DNA of 64,000 nt from Tetragonia tetragonoides (Eukaryota; Streptophyta; Magnoliopsida; Caryophyllales; Aizoaceae): assembly GCA_038025085.1 (NCBI GenBank), contig CM076143.1, forward strand, positions 17,837,501 to 17,901,500, read 5' to 3'. This document shows, piece by piece, positions 31,920 through 44,473 of this stretch; within the stretch, counting starts at the first letter, position 1, and the number at the start of each line of letters is the position of its first letter. The notes below the pieces were generated by a model. The model made no database searches and was not told where the DNA came from. It saw nothing but the letters and a program-made list of their open reading frames with translations. The position numbers and the translations under genes are program-made.

Positions 31920-33279
31920 GTAGCCAACTAGTTCCAGGTTCCACCGTCTACGTCACCATCCCTCAGAGGTGGCGGAACTTCTCCTCTGTCAATGACCTCC
32001 TGGATGTCGTCCTTTAGGCGAAGACAGTCATTTGTATGATGTCCGAATATTCGGTGATACTTGCAGTAGGAACGGTTTTCTTCTTGTGAAACTTTGGCAT
32101 CCTCCTAAGGGATGCAAGGTTGAATGTCACCTCTCCATACCAAAGCATTCATGATAGCTTCCATTGGTGCGAAGAGAGGGGTATACCGACCTGACTATGA
32201 TGAAACCAGCTAACAGTCAAAGAATATGGCGGCCACATTGTTCCTTGGTCGATGAAGCGTAAGACTAGTCCCTTAAAGCGCATGCACTGATTGATGTGGT
32301 GTCCTTCAGCAGTGCAGTAGGTGCAGCTTAGAAATGGATTTCCATCTTTCGGGAGGAGCCTTGACATAGGAGTCCTTGGACGGACGTATCCATACTTGGA
32401 CATTTTATGATAGCGGAGGTCTTGAAGCCACCAAGTTTCTTCCTTAGCCAAAATGACTGTGTTCTTGCGCTTAGAGGTGCGCTCTTCTAGGATGTCAACA
32501 TTTTCTCTTATTTCATGAATTCCCTTGATTAGGCGACCCAGACTTTCCTGTATCTGATTCCTATCGTCCTGAGTCTTGTCCTTTCCCAAATTTGACTCCT
32601 CTACATAACACTTTTGCGAGATCAAAGCAATCTCCTCATCGTAAATGAGGTGAGAGTAATATTCGGGATCTTCAGTTGTTATGTGGTTGATGGCACCCAT
32701 GAGGTTATTAGTACTTTTAGCTTCTTTAGTTTTAGACAATGGTAGAGTGCCAATGTCTATTTTGTCTTGGATGGCATGTCTAAGAGCCCAACAATTGTTT
32801 GTGTCATGCCCTTTGCATTGGTGATATATGTAGTACTCGTTTTCCTTCCAGTTACGGCCCTTGATAGATGGTTCTGGAGTAGGACCAACAGGTTGCAGCA
32901 TGTCTTTGTCCATCAGGCTTTCAAAAGCCGTACTGAAAGTTATTCCTAATTGGGCGAAATCCCTCCTTGGCTTGTTCCGGGGTGTGAGAAACTCCTTTGG
33001 CGAAACATTGGAGGAAGACTCGCCGCTCTTGCGTTTCTTTTCTGGCTCTTGAAGAACCGGATTAGGCTTTCCTAGAGTTATGGATTTCCAGTTTTCAGAT
33101 GAGGGGACAAACATTGGCGTATCCCATAACTGTCTTGACTTAATGTTGGTAATGTCAGCTTCCAACCTATCAACTCGGTCTGTCATTTCGACAACGTACT
33201 CTTGAACTGTTCTGATCATGGTGCAGTTGAAGTGAACTGGATCAATGTGTTGTAGAAAGTCAAATTGAACCTTTGTCAA
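31920..33279 (-). pseudogene. Gypsy copy 2 gag C-terminal region with three knuckle modules
   Basis: A 376-codon open frame (33279-32149), then further homologous sequence to ~31920. It lacks the capsid domain of copy 1 but carries three related Cys/His modules: YHQCKGHDTNNC with RHAIQDKID (~32760-32830), CTYCTAEGHHINQC (~32270-32320), and CKYHRIFGHHTNDC with RLKDDIQEVID (~31990-32070). The N-terminal part is predicted coiled coil (EYVVEMTDRVDRLEADITNI). It probably binds nucleic acid as part of a gag protein. Confidence 0.7.
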
Positions 33280-34275
33280 GTCTTTCTTCTTTGGACCCTA
33301 TCCTAAATAGGACGCACGGAGCACTTAGTAACGTGAAAAGACCATGAGACTCTCACCTAAGGAAAAAAAAAAAAAAAAGATGACCTGCCCATAAAAAAAT
33401 CACATTGTCCTAAAAAGAAAATCCTTAAGCCTAAATGCCCAAATATTTCCCCTAATATCAAAGAAAAATAAGGTCAGTGAACGAAAATAAGAAAAATAGA
33501 AAAAGACGGATTATCCTATTTTTTATTTTTCTAGACTCAAAGAAAATGAAAAATGGGATAAAATAAAATAAAAGAATTTGGGTCATCATTTTTTTTTTCC
33601 GCAATTGTTTTTTTGTTTTACGCCGTTTGTTGTTTTTTTTGTTTTACCGAATCTGGATTACATTAAAAAAAAGAATAAAAAAAATAGAAAATGGGAGAGG
33701 GAAATTGGAGGGACTGACTCTTATTTTTTTTGCTAAGAAGATCCTAGGAAAATTGTTCATGACTTCGACGCTATATGAAAATATATCATCGGGGAAATGA
33801 CGAGTGTTCATTAAATTAAATTCTCGCACCGTTTTTGGGCATTAGGAACTAGTTAAAAATAAAAGAAAAGACTCCTAGAACTTAAGTACATGTTGACACA
33901 TAGTCACGACATTCATGCATTCAGGCAAGCATTATAACGACATAGTTACAGGCAAACATGTGATCAGATGGGCATTACAACGACACATGCACAACAAGCA
34001 AGCGAATGCACGATTATGGGCTAGAGGCTTTTTGGCTCCTGTGAGGTCACCACAACAAATTACAGTTTTCGTTTGGCGGATGGTGGACTCATCAATTATA
34101 ATTCTTTTTCACCAACAAGAGTCGATGAGTCGTGGGTGAGGAAGCATCGGTTTCCACTATAAGACAACTGTATATTCCTTTATATATACGGGTTGTCTAC
34201 GAGTTACGACACAAACTTCCTCGAGGGTCGATAAGGGTCAAAAGATTGTGACAAGGCACATGCAAATGATGCAAA
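33280..34275. other. Leader of gypsy copy 2
   Basis: Non-coding; parallels 28569-29800 of copy 1 with many small changes. Homopolymer-rich at 33360-33380 and 33590-33690. The right end contains a short direct repeat GATGCAAAT (34269-34288) at the junction to gypsy-2. Confidence 0.55.
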
Positions 34276-34707
34276 TGATGCAAAAGATTGTTATTATTTT
34301 GCTTATTCATGCTATTGAGGCTTGGTTTGGCAAGTACTCATTTTTGAGAACAAATACGTGACTATTTGATTTATGAGATGGAATTGTTACAAGAAATGTG
34401 TTATTTACTTGCTATTTGGAGCATGAATATTGTGAAAGCGCCTATGAAAAAGGCATGGATGTTTCATTATGATTGTTATTTGTTTATTTTTGAGAAAGAA
34501 CCAAGTCTCTTGAAACCTTGAGCTTGCTTGTACGCAAGAGTGTGATAAGGCCATGCTTGAATGCAATAAGAGCCTAGAGCCCTTGTTGGCTATTAAACAT
34601 ATACATGATTCAAGTGTATATGTTAGTTGTGTTTATCGCACATGAGTGTGATAGGGGTAGCTAGTACCCTTTTCTTTTACTTTTGTTGATCCTTTAGGTC
34701 GCTAGAT

Positions 34708-35879
34708 GCCACCTAGAAGAAATAGACAGAGAGTCGAAGAGTATAGCAGTTCAATGGGAGATAACAATAACGTGGGGAATGGAGAGGAAATGGCGCAAGC
34801 CTTGTTGGCGCAACTTGCTTAGTCGCAGCAAGCCTTGGCGCAGTCTAATGCATTCATCGCGCAGATGATGTAGAGGGAAGATACGAGGGTAACTGGAGGT
34901 GACGATTTCGCCTCAGTATCTAAGAAGATTAATGGTCATAATCCGCTTGTGTTTGAGAGGCGCGAGCATCCAATACCTCTCGACGATTGGACGCAAGATT
35001 TGGAGAAAATCTTCGCGATAATTGGGTGTCTGGAGGCACTTAAGGTAGACAGTGTTGTTTATCTGTTCCGGAAGAAGGCAGATCATTGGTGGACAACCAA
35101 TGGCACATCAATTGGAGCTCGACAGGGTTTTAATTGGGAAATGTTCAAAACGGTTCTTAGAGAGGAGTTCTACCCAGAGTATCTCCAGGACCAGAAATAT
35201 AACAAGTTCTTGAACCTTATCCAGGGAAGGATGACCGTTCAGGAATATGCTGAGAAGTTTGACGACCTAGCTCATTTCGCGGGAGGATTAGTCCCTACGG
35301 AACAGCATAGGGCCCATAGATTCCAGAATGGGTTGTACTGGACCATTCGTGAGTCTTTTGGGGGTTATAAGTGTCAAACCGTGCAAGAGTCTACAAACAT
35401 GCTGCGAATCAAGCTGCGATTTTTAAGCATAGAGAGGAGGTGACTGGGAAAAAGAGGAAGTTTGACGACCATCAGGATAGTGGTGGTGAGAAAAGTTCAA
35501 GGGGAATAACCACAATGAGGGTGGGAATTCCAAGAATGGAAATGGCCATCGGAATAATGGGGGTTGGAAGGGAAAACCCTACATTTGCAAGAAGTGCAAT
35601 AAGAATCACCCAATGGTTGATTGTGCTGGAAATAAGTATAGATGTTTCACTTGTCAAGAGTTGGGGCATCGTTCTTTTGATTTTCCTCAGAAGGGCAAGA
35701 TCGTGAACAATGGTGGGGGCAACAACAATGTCCAAGCTCCTGCAGTTCAAGGTCAAAACGGGAACAACCAGGGTGGTAATCGACAGAATGGGCTGAATGG
35801 ACCGGCTGAAAATGTTCAGAACAATAATAGCAACCAGAACATAAATGGAGGTCGTTTGTTTGTGATGAATCAAGTATAG
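34708..35879 (+). pseudogene. Gypsy-2 gag (broken)
   Basis: ATG at 34708 (MPPRRNRQRVEEYSSSMGDN) leads through two stops (~34819, ~34872) into the retrotransposon gag domain: INGHNPLVFERREHPIPLDD, DWTQDLEKIFAIIGC, KKADHWWTTN, EFYPEYLQDQKYNKFLNLIQ. A frameshift lies near 35420. The C-terminus is N/G/Q-rich with a knuckle CFTCQELGHRSFDF, in which the last Cys is Phe. It is the nucleocapsid protein. Stops and the lost Cys mark it as dead. Confidence 0.82.
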
Positions 35880-35880
35880 G

Positions 35881-37100
35881 CTGATGCGGCAAACAATGTG
35901 GTGATTGGTACGTTTCGTAGAAATTGTTTATCTGCCTATGTATTATTTGATTCTGGAGCATCACATTCCTTCATATCTGAAAACTTTGTTAAGAAACATA
36001 GGATGGTAGTAGTAGAGTCTTTAGAGACTAATATTGCCACTCCTACTGGCGAGGTGGTGTTGTGTAAAGTAGTGCATCCCAATGTTCGTGTGAACATTGC
36101 AGGGTCTGAATTGCCTGCAAACCTGATTGAGTTTCAATTGGGAGATTTTGATGTCATTTTGGGGATGAATTGGCTTAGCAAGTATAAAGCGAGAATCGAT
36201 TGTAGTGAACAAAAGATATCGCTGAAAGGGCCTAGAGGTAATAGAATCTCTTATAAAGGAATTGTCACTAAGGGAGGAATTGGAATTATTTCAATGCTAG
36301 TGGCAAAGAAACATTTAGAGAAGGGATGAGGGATTTTTGTGTCACATTCAGAATGTAGAGGGAATAGACGAGGAAATGTCAAAGATTGATGTGGCCAATG
36401 AGTTTCCGCATGTGTTTCCTAAGTAGATTCCTAGTATGCCACCAGTAAGGGATATTGTGTTTCAGATTGACCTAGTTCCTGGAACAGATCCGATTTTGAG
36501 GGCACCGTATGGAATGACACCTTTAGAGATGAAAGAGCTAAAGGAGCAATTAGGAGATTTGTTAGAAAAAGGGTACATTAGACCTTGTGTGTCACCGTGG
36601 AGCGCACCTGTTCTATTTGTGCGTAAGAAGGATGGTAGTCTGCATCTCTGCATTGACTATCGTGAGTTGAACAAGGTCACTGTCAAGAATAGGTATCCTC
36701 TATCTAGGATTGAAGACCTGTTCGATCAACTCCAAGGGGGTGGAGTGTTTTCGAAGGTGGATTTGCGGTCTGGTTTTCATCAGCTGAGGATTGATGAGGT
36801 CGACATTGCGAAAACTGCCTTTAGGACAAGGTATGGGCATTATGAGTTGACTGTTATGCCATTACGAGTTTACTGTTAACTAATGAACCTGCCAAGTTTA
36901 TGGAGATAATGAATAACACCTTTAGACCATACCTGGATAGTTTTGTGGTCGTGTTTATTGATGATATTCTGGTGTATTCGAAAGACAAGGAGGAACACGC
37001 AAGACACTTGAGGACTGTCTTGGAAGTGTTACGAAATGAGAAGTTGAACGCTAAACTCTCAAAGTGTGAGTTTTGGTTAGAGAATGTTGTTTTGACTACA
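35881..37100 (+). pseudogene. Gypsy-2 protease and reverse transcriptase N-terminal part
   Basis: Protease: LFDSGASHSFISENF (35943-35990), the DSGA active site, with FDVILGMNWL as the second conserved block; the frame stops at 36329. After a stop at 36424 RT follows: [50 protein letters not shown] (motif A Asp). A frame break at ~36870 precedes the catalytic box [14 protein letters not shown] (~36945-36985). RT is cut off after [11 protein letters not shown] (~37090). Confidence 0.85.
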
Positions 37101-38517
37101 GTGTTAGTCTTGATTATGCGTCACTATACACGGACAATGTTCATTTATACGCTTCAAAGAATGGGTTGGGGTAGGTGCTTATGCAAAATGGCTAGGTGGT
37201 TGCTTATGCCTCTCGCGAAATGAAAGTGCATGAGAAGAACTATTCTACTCATGACATGGAGTTAGCTGCTGTGATTTTTGCCTTAAAAATCTGGAGGCAT
37301 TATTTGTATGGAGCTCGTTGCAAGATCTTTACAGATCACAAGAGTATGAAGTATATCTTCACTCAAAAGGAGTTGAATATGAGGCAACGAAGATGGCTCG
37401 AGTTGATATTTGAGTACGATCTGGATATTCAGTATCACGAGGGAAAGGCCAATGTAGTGGCTGATGGGTTGAGTAGGAAGACTTCACACACTGTGAATAA
37501 CATGATGGTGTTACCGTATGACTTGTGTGAGGAATTCAGGAAGTTGTACTTAGAAGTTGTTCAACAAGGTGAGACTGTAGTGTTGCTGAATGCACTAGTA
37601 GTGCGACCGTCGATCTATGATGAGATCCAACAGTTCCAAGTTCATGACCCGTTTCTTGAGGAGTTAGGTGTCAAGGATGGGAAGCATCCTGATTATGAGA
37701 TCCTTGATGATGGTACGATCAAGATGAAGGGGCGTTGGTGTGTACCAAACAACGCCGAGATGAAACGAAAGATTCTAGATGAGACGCATGGAACTGCGTA
37801 TTCTGTTCACCCAGGTGGTGATAAGCTATACAAAGACTTGAAACTTCAGTTTTGGTGGACAAACATGAAGCGAGAGTGTGCGGAGTATGTGGCAAGGTGT
37901 CTTACTTGTCAAAAGGGGAAGATCGAACACAGGAGGCCTGGAGGTCTTGCTCAATCGCTGAAAATTTCTGGATGGAAATGGGACTCAATATCGATTGATT
38001 TCGTGACTGGATTACCAATGACGAGGTCGAGCAAGGACACTGTTTGGGTTATTTTCGACCGACTGATGAAAACGGCGAGATTCATTTCAATGAATCAGAC
38101 TTGGTCGATGGACCAACTCGCTGAAGCTTATGTGAAGGAAGTCTTAAGGTTACATGCAGCGCCTAAAGACATTGTGTCAGACAGGGATACGAGATTCTTG
38201 TCCAACTTTGGGGAAAATTGCAAGATGCCTTTGGTACAAATTTGAAGTTTAGTACGGCATTTCATCCTACAACATATGGTCAAATGGAGCGTACTATTCA
38301 AACACTAGAGGACATGTTGAGAGCTTGTGCTCTAGAGATGAAGGACTCTTGGGAAAAGAGTTTACCTTTGATTGAGTTCTCCTACAACAATAGCTACCAT
38401 GTGAGCATTGGTAGAGCACCATACAAGGCGCTGTATGGGAGGAAGTGTCGATCTCCTACGTGTTGGAATGACATAAGTGAGACCTTTGTTTTGGGTCCGG
38501 ATTTTCAAAACTTTTAA
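37101..38517 (+). pseudogene. Gypsy-2 RNase H and integrase part
   Basis: After an internal deletion the frame resumes with the RNase H half [32 protein letters not shown] and [20 protein letters not shown], then the linker [15 protein letters not shown]. Integrase: an intact HHCC zinc finger ([19 protein letters not shown] with [11 protein letters not shown]); core Asp in [10 protein letters not shown]; second Asp in [10 protein letters not shown]; a frameshift at ~38215; then Glu in QMERTIQTLEDMLR. It ends at 38517 without the C-terminal and chromodomain regions. Confidence 0.85.
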
Positions 38518-38646
38518 ACTTTCGAGTTACATTGTTGTGTGTTGAACTTTGAAAGTGTGTTGGAAAAACTTCGCCTTATAGAACTAGCTTCACTTTGGTG
38601 GTGATCCTAAGTTTCGAGGACGAAACTTCTTTTAAGGGGGTAAGGA
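38518..38646 (+). other. Gypsy-2 3' untranslated region and polypurine tract
   Basis: Ends in TTTTAAGGGGGTAAGGA (38630-38646) immediately before the LTR, a polypurine tract for plus-strand priming. The preceding GTTTCGAGGACGAAACTTC has an inverted-repeat character and recurs before the LTRs of gypsy-3 and the right-edge element. Confidence 0.75.
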
Positions 38647-41489
38647 TGCAATACCCCGTATTATTATTCATTTTAGAATAATAATTACTTAAAAAGAAAA
38701 TGCAATTTCGGATGTAATTAATTATTTGGGCTCATAAATGTTTAAAGTGTCTAATTAATATTGGGTTTTGGTTTTGAACCTACTTAAATTATAATTGCGC
38801 CAAAACAAATAAAAGTATTTGGCCTTAATAACTTTTGAAAATGGCCGAAAATTATAAAGCAATTTAGGGCCTTAATTTCGGCCCTCCTAGCCGAAAATAT
38901 GGGTGAAGAAATTTGGAATTTTTATTTTAAAATTTGTTTCCTAAATTGTTGGTTAGTGGAGTGATTTTAGGAGAGGTTTTAGGAAAGAGGAAGTTGAGAA
39001 AAGGAAGGAGTGTATTTAGTTCCTAAATACACTTAATTTCTAAATCAACTGACTCTTTACCAAATCAAAAAAAAAATGTCTCTCTCTCTTATTCACTCAC
39101 ACGGCCAACCAAAACAAGGGAAGATGGAAGAGAATTTTACACTCTTCCATAATTCATCCTTTGTGCAATTTTAATCCTTTTGATTTCCAAGTAAGTGTTC
39201 TAAACTTGTTTTTGATTCTTAAAAGCCTTAAATTTGATTCAAGTATGAGTTTTATGAACCCTAGTTTTGTATGAGTAAACCCTAATTTATGTTTTGCCTA
39301 GGGTTTGCTAGATTCTATTGTTTTTGCATTATAGGATCAGGATTAGGGTTAGGTTTGTTGTTTTATTGAATTGAATCAAAGTTTGAGTTTAAAAGGTTGG
39401 ATCTTGTGTTTTAATTAAATCTGGAAATTTAGTAATTGTTCGGATTTAATTTAGATTTGGATTTGTTAAGTTTGATTAACAAAAAAAAAAAAAATAGGGT
39501 CTGGCTGGCCGAGCACGGCCAGGCTGTGTACAGCGCACGGCTGGGCCGTGCGCAGCAGCTGGTCGGCTGTCACGGCCTCCAGCCATGACTGTCACGGCCG
39601 CCACCGCCGCTGGACGATGGTCAGCGGTGGTGTTTGATGTTGGTGATGGTGGTTGACTTGTTTTGACTTGTTGACTTGCTTTTAGGGTGTTGGAAAGTTT
39701 CCTAATTTAGTTGTGTAAGTTGTTATTGGAAACTTTGAGCATGCATGAGTAACTGAAAATTCCATAAACTTAACTAATTTAATTAAGGGTACTAAACCAT
39801 CTTTTAAGTTTAATAAAGTGGTTTAGAAGTCAAGGTATTGACTATTGGTGTATTGTCGATTTGTTAGAGCCCATTGACCGCACGTGAACGTAAGGAGCTT
39901 ACATTAATTTGTCGTGATGGCCTTATTGCTAAAGGTAATTCATGTCTAGATGAATTATGTAATTCATTGTTGTGATTTCATGTTGGTGGAATTTTATTCA
40001 TTTTCTAGTATTGGTTTGGGAATGATAATTCATATATGGACTTGTGAATATTTTGGAAAAGGGATAATTGATATTTATTTCTTTGCGATAATTCGTATAG
40101 AATTATGTTAGTGAATGCATGTAACATGTTGGAAATTCACTTTGTGTAGCAATGTCTACTTGTTGATGTTCATGTGAGGAGATGCATGACCTATTGTGTT
40201 GTTGAACGAAAATTATGTTAATAATTGTTCAATTGGAATATAGCTTGTACTGCTTTTTTTGTATCATATTAGTAAGCATGTGGATTCATGTTAGAAGCAT
40301 GTTACTTCAATAAGTTGAAATGAACTTTGACTATTGGAACCTATTTAAAGGTATTGAACTAGGTGGTTTTGAATTCAGGCCTAGATGCCCTTCATGTAAA
40401 ATGCCACTGAAAATTGCAACCATATTGCGTTACTTGAAAATTGCCAAGATTATGTGATTTACTTGACTATGTGATCACCTTTTGAATTGATTAATTGGGA
40501 GTTAAGATTTCTTTGGTAATGGATCCACCAAAGGATGTGACTGGGAATTGTCATTGACATATATTGGGAAGGTCTGTGTGTGCGAGTCGTAGCCCCAATG
40601 TAGCACTTGTATCCATACAGGAAGGAATTGGGCAAGTGAAGTTTTATTGTGAAACTGTTCTTCTTGTAAACCTAAGGGTTGAGAGAGGGTATGCATACTT
40701 AGGGACATTAGAAGTACTTCGAGAGTCAAGTATACTCCGAGACGGTTGATCCCTCTTTTGCCAATGCGCACCGGACTAAGATCCTATTGAGCCTTGTGCG
40801 GATGGTTCCGACATTCTTACGATTCTCTTCTCTCTAATGAACTTTGGTAATGGATGATAATAAATAATGAGATTTATTATTTGGTGATTATGCGTGTCTT
40901 TAAATTTAAGAATATTGTCTTTTATTTTTTCTTAAGCATGTTGGCTTAACTTGGAGATTTAAATGGACTACGTGGTTATGAATTACTCAACGTACCTGAT
41001 TGGATATTTTTCTTTTTACTTGTGTTTGTTGTCCATTTCTCTTCAATGGTCGGCCTATGATGAACCTATATAGAATTCGTCTATATGGGGGAGTAGATTG
41101 ACAGGATTTTGTAGCTCATGGTTTGAGCTAGAGGAAGGCGACTCAGGAATATAGTATATCTTCTAAAAACATTTATATTATTGTTTAGATTGGAATTCTT
41201 TTACTTTTGGGATTTTTTACTATTGTAATGAGATTTATTCTCTTGCACGAGAATTAGTAGTTTGCTATTTCTTATTTCATTTGGATTATTTGGTTTAAGA
41301 TTAGTTGAAAAAGATAGTTAATATTGAATTATCTAGTATGTATGTTTGAGATATAAATATTTGGTTTCTTTCTAACCTTGTATGTAATTTGAACATTAAA
41401 TACGGCGGTAGCGCTTCGAATTAGGGTTTTTCCGCTGCAACTCGTGATTTTAAATGATTTTAAATTAGACGGAAATTCGGGGTGTTACA
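38647..41489 (+). repeat. Gypsy-2 3' LTR (~2.84 kb)
   Basis: TGCAATACCCCG at the left and GGGGTGTTACA at the right. It aligns along its length to the reverse complement of 60388-63191 (for example the GACTTGTTTTGACTTGTTGA region and the GGCCGTGC-rich patch). It carries no gene: the 61-89-codon frames at 40500-40770 and a GC-rich patch at 39500-39620 are non-coding. A second copy on the left is missing. Confidence 0.88.
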
Positions 41490-41853
41490 CAGCGCTGAAG
41501 GCTGTCAGCAGCCAGCTGGATGTCGTCATAATGACGACATCCAGTCTATTTTAATTTTTCGGAGGAGTTTAGTATTCCAAAAAATATGAAAAGACCGTTT
41601 TACCCTTCTGCGGTAAAAGACGGTTCTACACCCGATTCGCAACTTGGCGATCGGAACTCGAAAAAAGTCATGAGAGGTGTCATTGGAAAGCTCTTGAACG
41701 GGGTTTTGAATGGGACTGGAATGAAGGAGTGATCAAGGAAGAACCTGAGACCTTCTCTTACCTATTAAAGCAAAAATAGCGTTCAAGTTTATAAATTACT
41801 CCTTTCATCATCGGGCTTTTGCGGAGAAATCTGAAGGTGCTTTTTGGCGTCTA
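41490..41853 (+). repeat. LTR fragment of the copy 1/2 gypsy family
   Basis: Matches the right ~330 bp of the LTR at 29841-31007 (shared words AAAATATGAAAAGAC, GGTAAAAGACGGTTCTAC, CTTACCTATTAAAGCAAAAA), ending GGCGTCTAC at the start of the truncated gypsy-3 5' LTR. Its left end carries a 29-bp hairpin (41516-41544) with 14-bp perfect arms. It is wedged between two LTRs of other families. Confidence 0.75.
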
Positions 41854-41862
41854 CCACCCTCA

Positions 41863-41865
<3 letters not shown>

Positions 41866-41927
<62 letters not shown>
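41866..41927. repeat. (CT)n microsatellite
   Basis: About 30 uninterrupted CT units in the gypsy-3 5' LTR; counterpart at 52292-52353. Confidence 0.95.
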
Positions 41928-41929
<2 letters not shown>

Positions 41930-42158
41930 CTCAACCGACATCCCTCTCCCTCCTTGCTCGGCCGCCAGTCGCAGGGAAACACTAGAGCCACCGCCGCCGG
42001 TGAGCCTCCCCTTTCTGTCTCTCTCTCTTTCGCTCCTAGTTTTCTCTCTCCTCATCCCCTGTCGCGCACGATCGCGCTATCTTGGTGTCGCCAGACCGCC
42101 GCCTAGGCAAGCGCCGATGATGGCCGGTGTCGCCGCCCTCTGTGCCGCTCCCTCTCAG

Positions 42159-42209
<51 letters not shown>
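42159..42209. repeat. (CT)n microsatellite
   Basis: About 25 CT units; counterpart at 52627-52694 in the 3' LTR. The surrounding GC-rich patch encodes nothing recognisable. Confidence 0.95.
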
Positions 42210-42212
<3 letters not shown>

Positions 42213-42882
42213 TTTCTTTCTGTCTTCTGTCGCTGGTGCTCCAGCGAACCACCCCCGACCATGGTGGTCGGTGGCTGGTGGTCTTGGTGCTGGACCAGGC
42301 CATGGGTCCCCATGCATGGGTGACCGTGGCCTAGGTTCGAAAAACCAATTAGGGTTATGAATTGTATTTTCGTTTTTAATTATTTTCGCATTTTCAGTAT
42401 TTTTCAATTATTGTTTTTATTCCCTCGTTCGGAATCGGAATCTGGATTTTTGAAAGCATAGATTCATTGAAATAAATCAAGGAATGTAAATAAAATTTTA
42501 GATTAATATTTTTCTATTGTTTAGATTTTCGTATTTACTGATTATGTCTCGGTAATTGTATTTAATTAGGACCTAACGGACAAGCCTGATCAGGTCGTGA
42601 TTTGGAAGCTTAGATACTGTTAAGTGAGTGTTTGATAGGTAAGTGATTGTGTCTACCTCCTTCCAAAACCCATAAAAAGGTTTTGACTTTTTATGTGCTA
42701 AATGCCTAATTGTTGTGAAATTAATATGCGAATCATGATTAAATTATATCGTCGTTTATTATGAGAAAAAAGAATTATATTCTTCGCTGTAATTATGAAT
42801 TTTAATGAGCATGTTGAGTTTATGAAGTTTCGTTAATTAATTAGTTCACATGATAATTATTGAATAAGTGTGGTGATGTTGG

Positions 42883-43188
<306 letters not shown>

Positions 43189-44374
43189 CGTGCTAAATAA
43201 AATGGGTTATTATTAAGTGCTAATGAGAACTTATAATACTTTGTTGGATGTAATTGATGAATGTGAAATTTTGGATATCATGTTTTACTGGCGAAGTGCT
43301 GCCGAAATTGCATTAGACATATATGAAGCATGATTATTCGTTGAATGCATAAATGTCATTATCGTCGTTATTATTATTCATTGTCATCACAAGCATGAAA
43401 TGAAGTAGTGTATCATGGTCTCGTTGTACCACTAAGTCCACCAATGCAAATTATGTGAACTGAATTGTAAATGAGAATAAGACTCCTAATGGATCTCTAG
43501 GAGTAGCCGGCCAATCGAGATTGTATCTAATTGATGTAGTCTAGGGATGCATGATTCCTAAAGTTACTTGTGGACACCTTGTAACGTGTTCGGGATGGAT
43601 CATTCCCCATTATTTAATTCCCTACGTATCGATTATTATCTTAGAGTATCTAGAGTAGCGTGAGTATACACTAGAGTAAGTCCATGGCATGTCAATATCA
43701 ATCGATGAATAGTATGGGTAATCGCTGTTCTATTCGCTCTCTTATTACTCTAATTAAGATGGATTGTTTGTTTGTGTTTGAATGGTCATTAAAGCAAGAA
43801 TTGCATGTAATTGAATATTGAGTATGCGTGTGCTTGAATGTATGATTACTTGTGTATGCAAATGCATTTCAATGATTCTTCTAAAACCCAAGTAATGTTT
43901 GCGAAAGTGTTTTTACTAGGTATGGACGACTTTTATTCAGTTTATCTGATTTTTGTTTCGTTTTTTTTCTTCTCTTTTCCTCTATACCTTGTTTCCGTCA
44001 CGGAAACCAAAGTGCAGGTATTGAAGAGTGAGGACGTGTAGCCCTCAAGTTAGATGTTGGGTTTGTTCTCTAGACTTGTTACTCTTTGGATTGTGGGATT
44101 TTTGGTTTGTGCCCTAGAAGGCAAAGTTGTAATAAAACTTTAATGGACTTAAGTTCACTTTATAGACAACTATGATATTAATGTTTTAATTCGTTTCAGT
44201 TTGTTTAGTTTGCTCCCTTTTGATACCTAGCTTTTCTTCCTGCTTAGCATTTATTCCTTAGCGATTAATATTGCAGTAGCATCCCTCCGGTTTGGACGGT
44301 TCAGTGGTGTCGAGTCGTGCACAATGACTTCGATAGTTCCTCGAAAATCGTTGCGAATTCGGGGGTGTTACAAA

Positions 44375-44386
44375 TGGTATCAGAGC
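44375..44386 (+). other. Gypsy-3 primer-binding site (initiator tRNA-Met type)
   Basis: TGGTATCAGAGC two bases after the 5' LTR end, the standard plant primer site complementary to the 3' end of initiator tRNA-Met. It marks the element as plus-strand and fixes the LTR end. Confidence 0.92.
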
Positions 44387-44473
44387 TCTAGGTTTAAAAG
44401 GTTGCATATGTTTAATAAATGAATTAATAAATATTAGTTTCATTTTGGGGAAAATAATATGTAATTAAAGCCG

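Larger units (their letters stand above)
31008..34275 (-). mobile_element. Gypsy copy 2 (related to copy 1), interior only
   Basis: Minus-strand interior without its own recognisable LTR: leader 34275-33280, gag 33279-31920, spacer 31919-31511, integrase fragment 31510-31008. It is abutted by the copy 1 LTR in mid-integrase, which suggests that copy 1 inserted into copy 2, or recombination between relatives. It shares the absence of protease/RT/RNase H with copy 1. At ~34275 it passes into the gypsy-2 leader. Confidence 0.72.
34276..41489 (+). mobile_element. Gypsy-2, chromovirus-like LTR retrotransposon, 5' LTR lost
   Basis: Plus-strand element with leader (34276-34707), gag (34708-35879), protease, RT, RNase H and integrase remnants (35881-38517), polypurine tract and complete 3' LTR (38647-41489). 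The 5' LTR and primer site are absent, replaced at ~34275 by copy 2. Pol has stops, frameshifts and an internal deletion near 37090-37190. The integrase C-terminus and chromodomain are missing after ~38515. Its LTR is closely related to that at 60388-63191 on the opposite strand. Confidence 0.85.

Noticed and set aside
40502..40771. 89- and 61-codon frames in the gypsy-2 LTR
   Set aside because: Short, overlapping on both strands, no domain; LTR sequence.
41789..42407. Arg/Glu- and Leu/Ser-repeat frames
   Set aside because: Produced by CT/GA microsatellites in the LTR.
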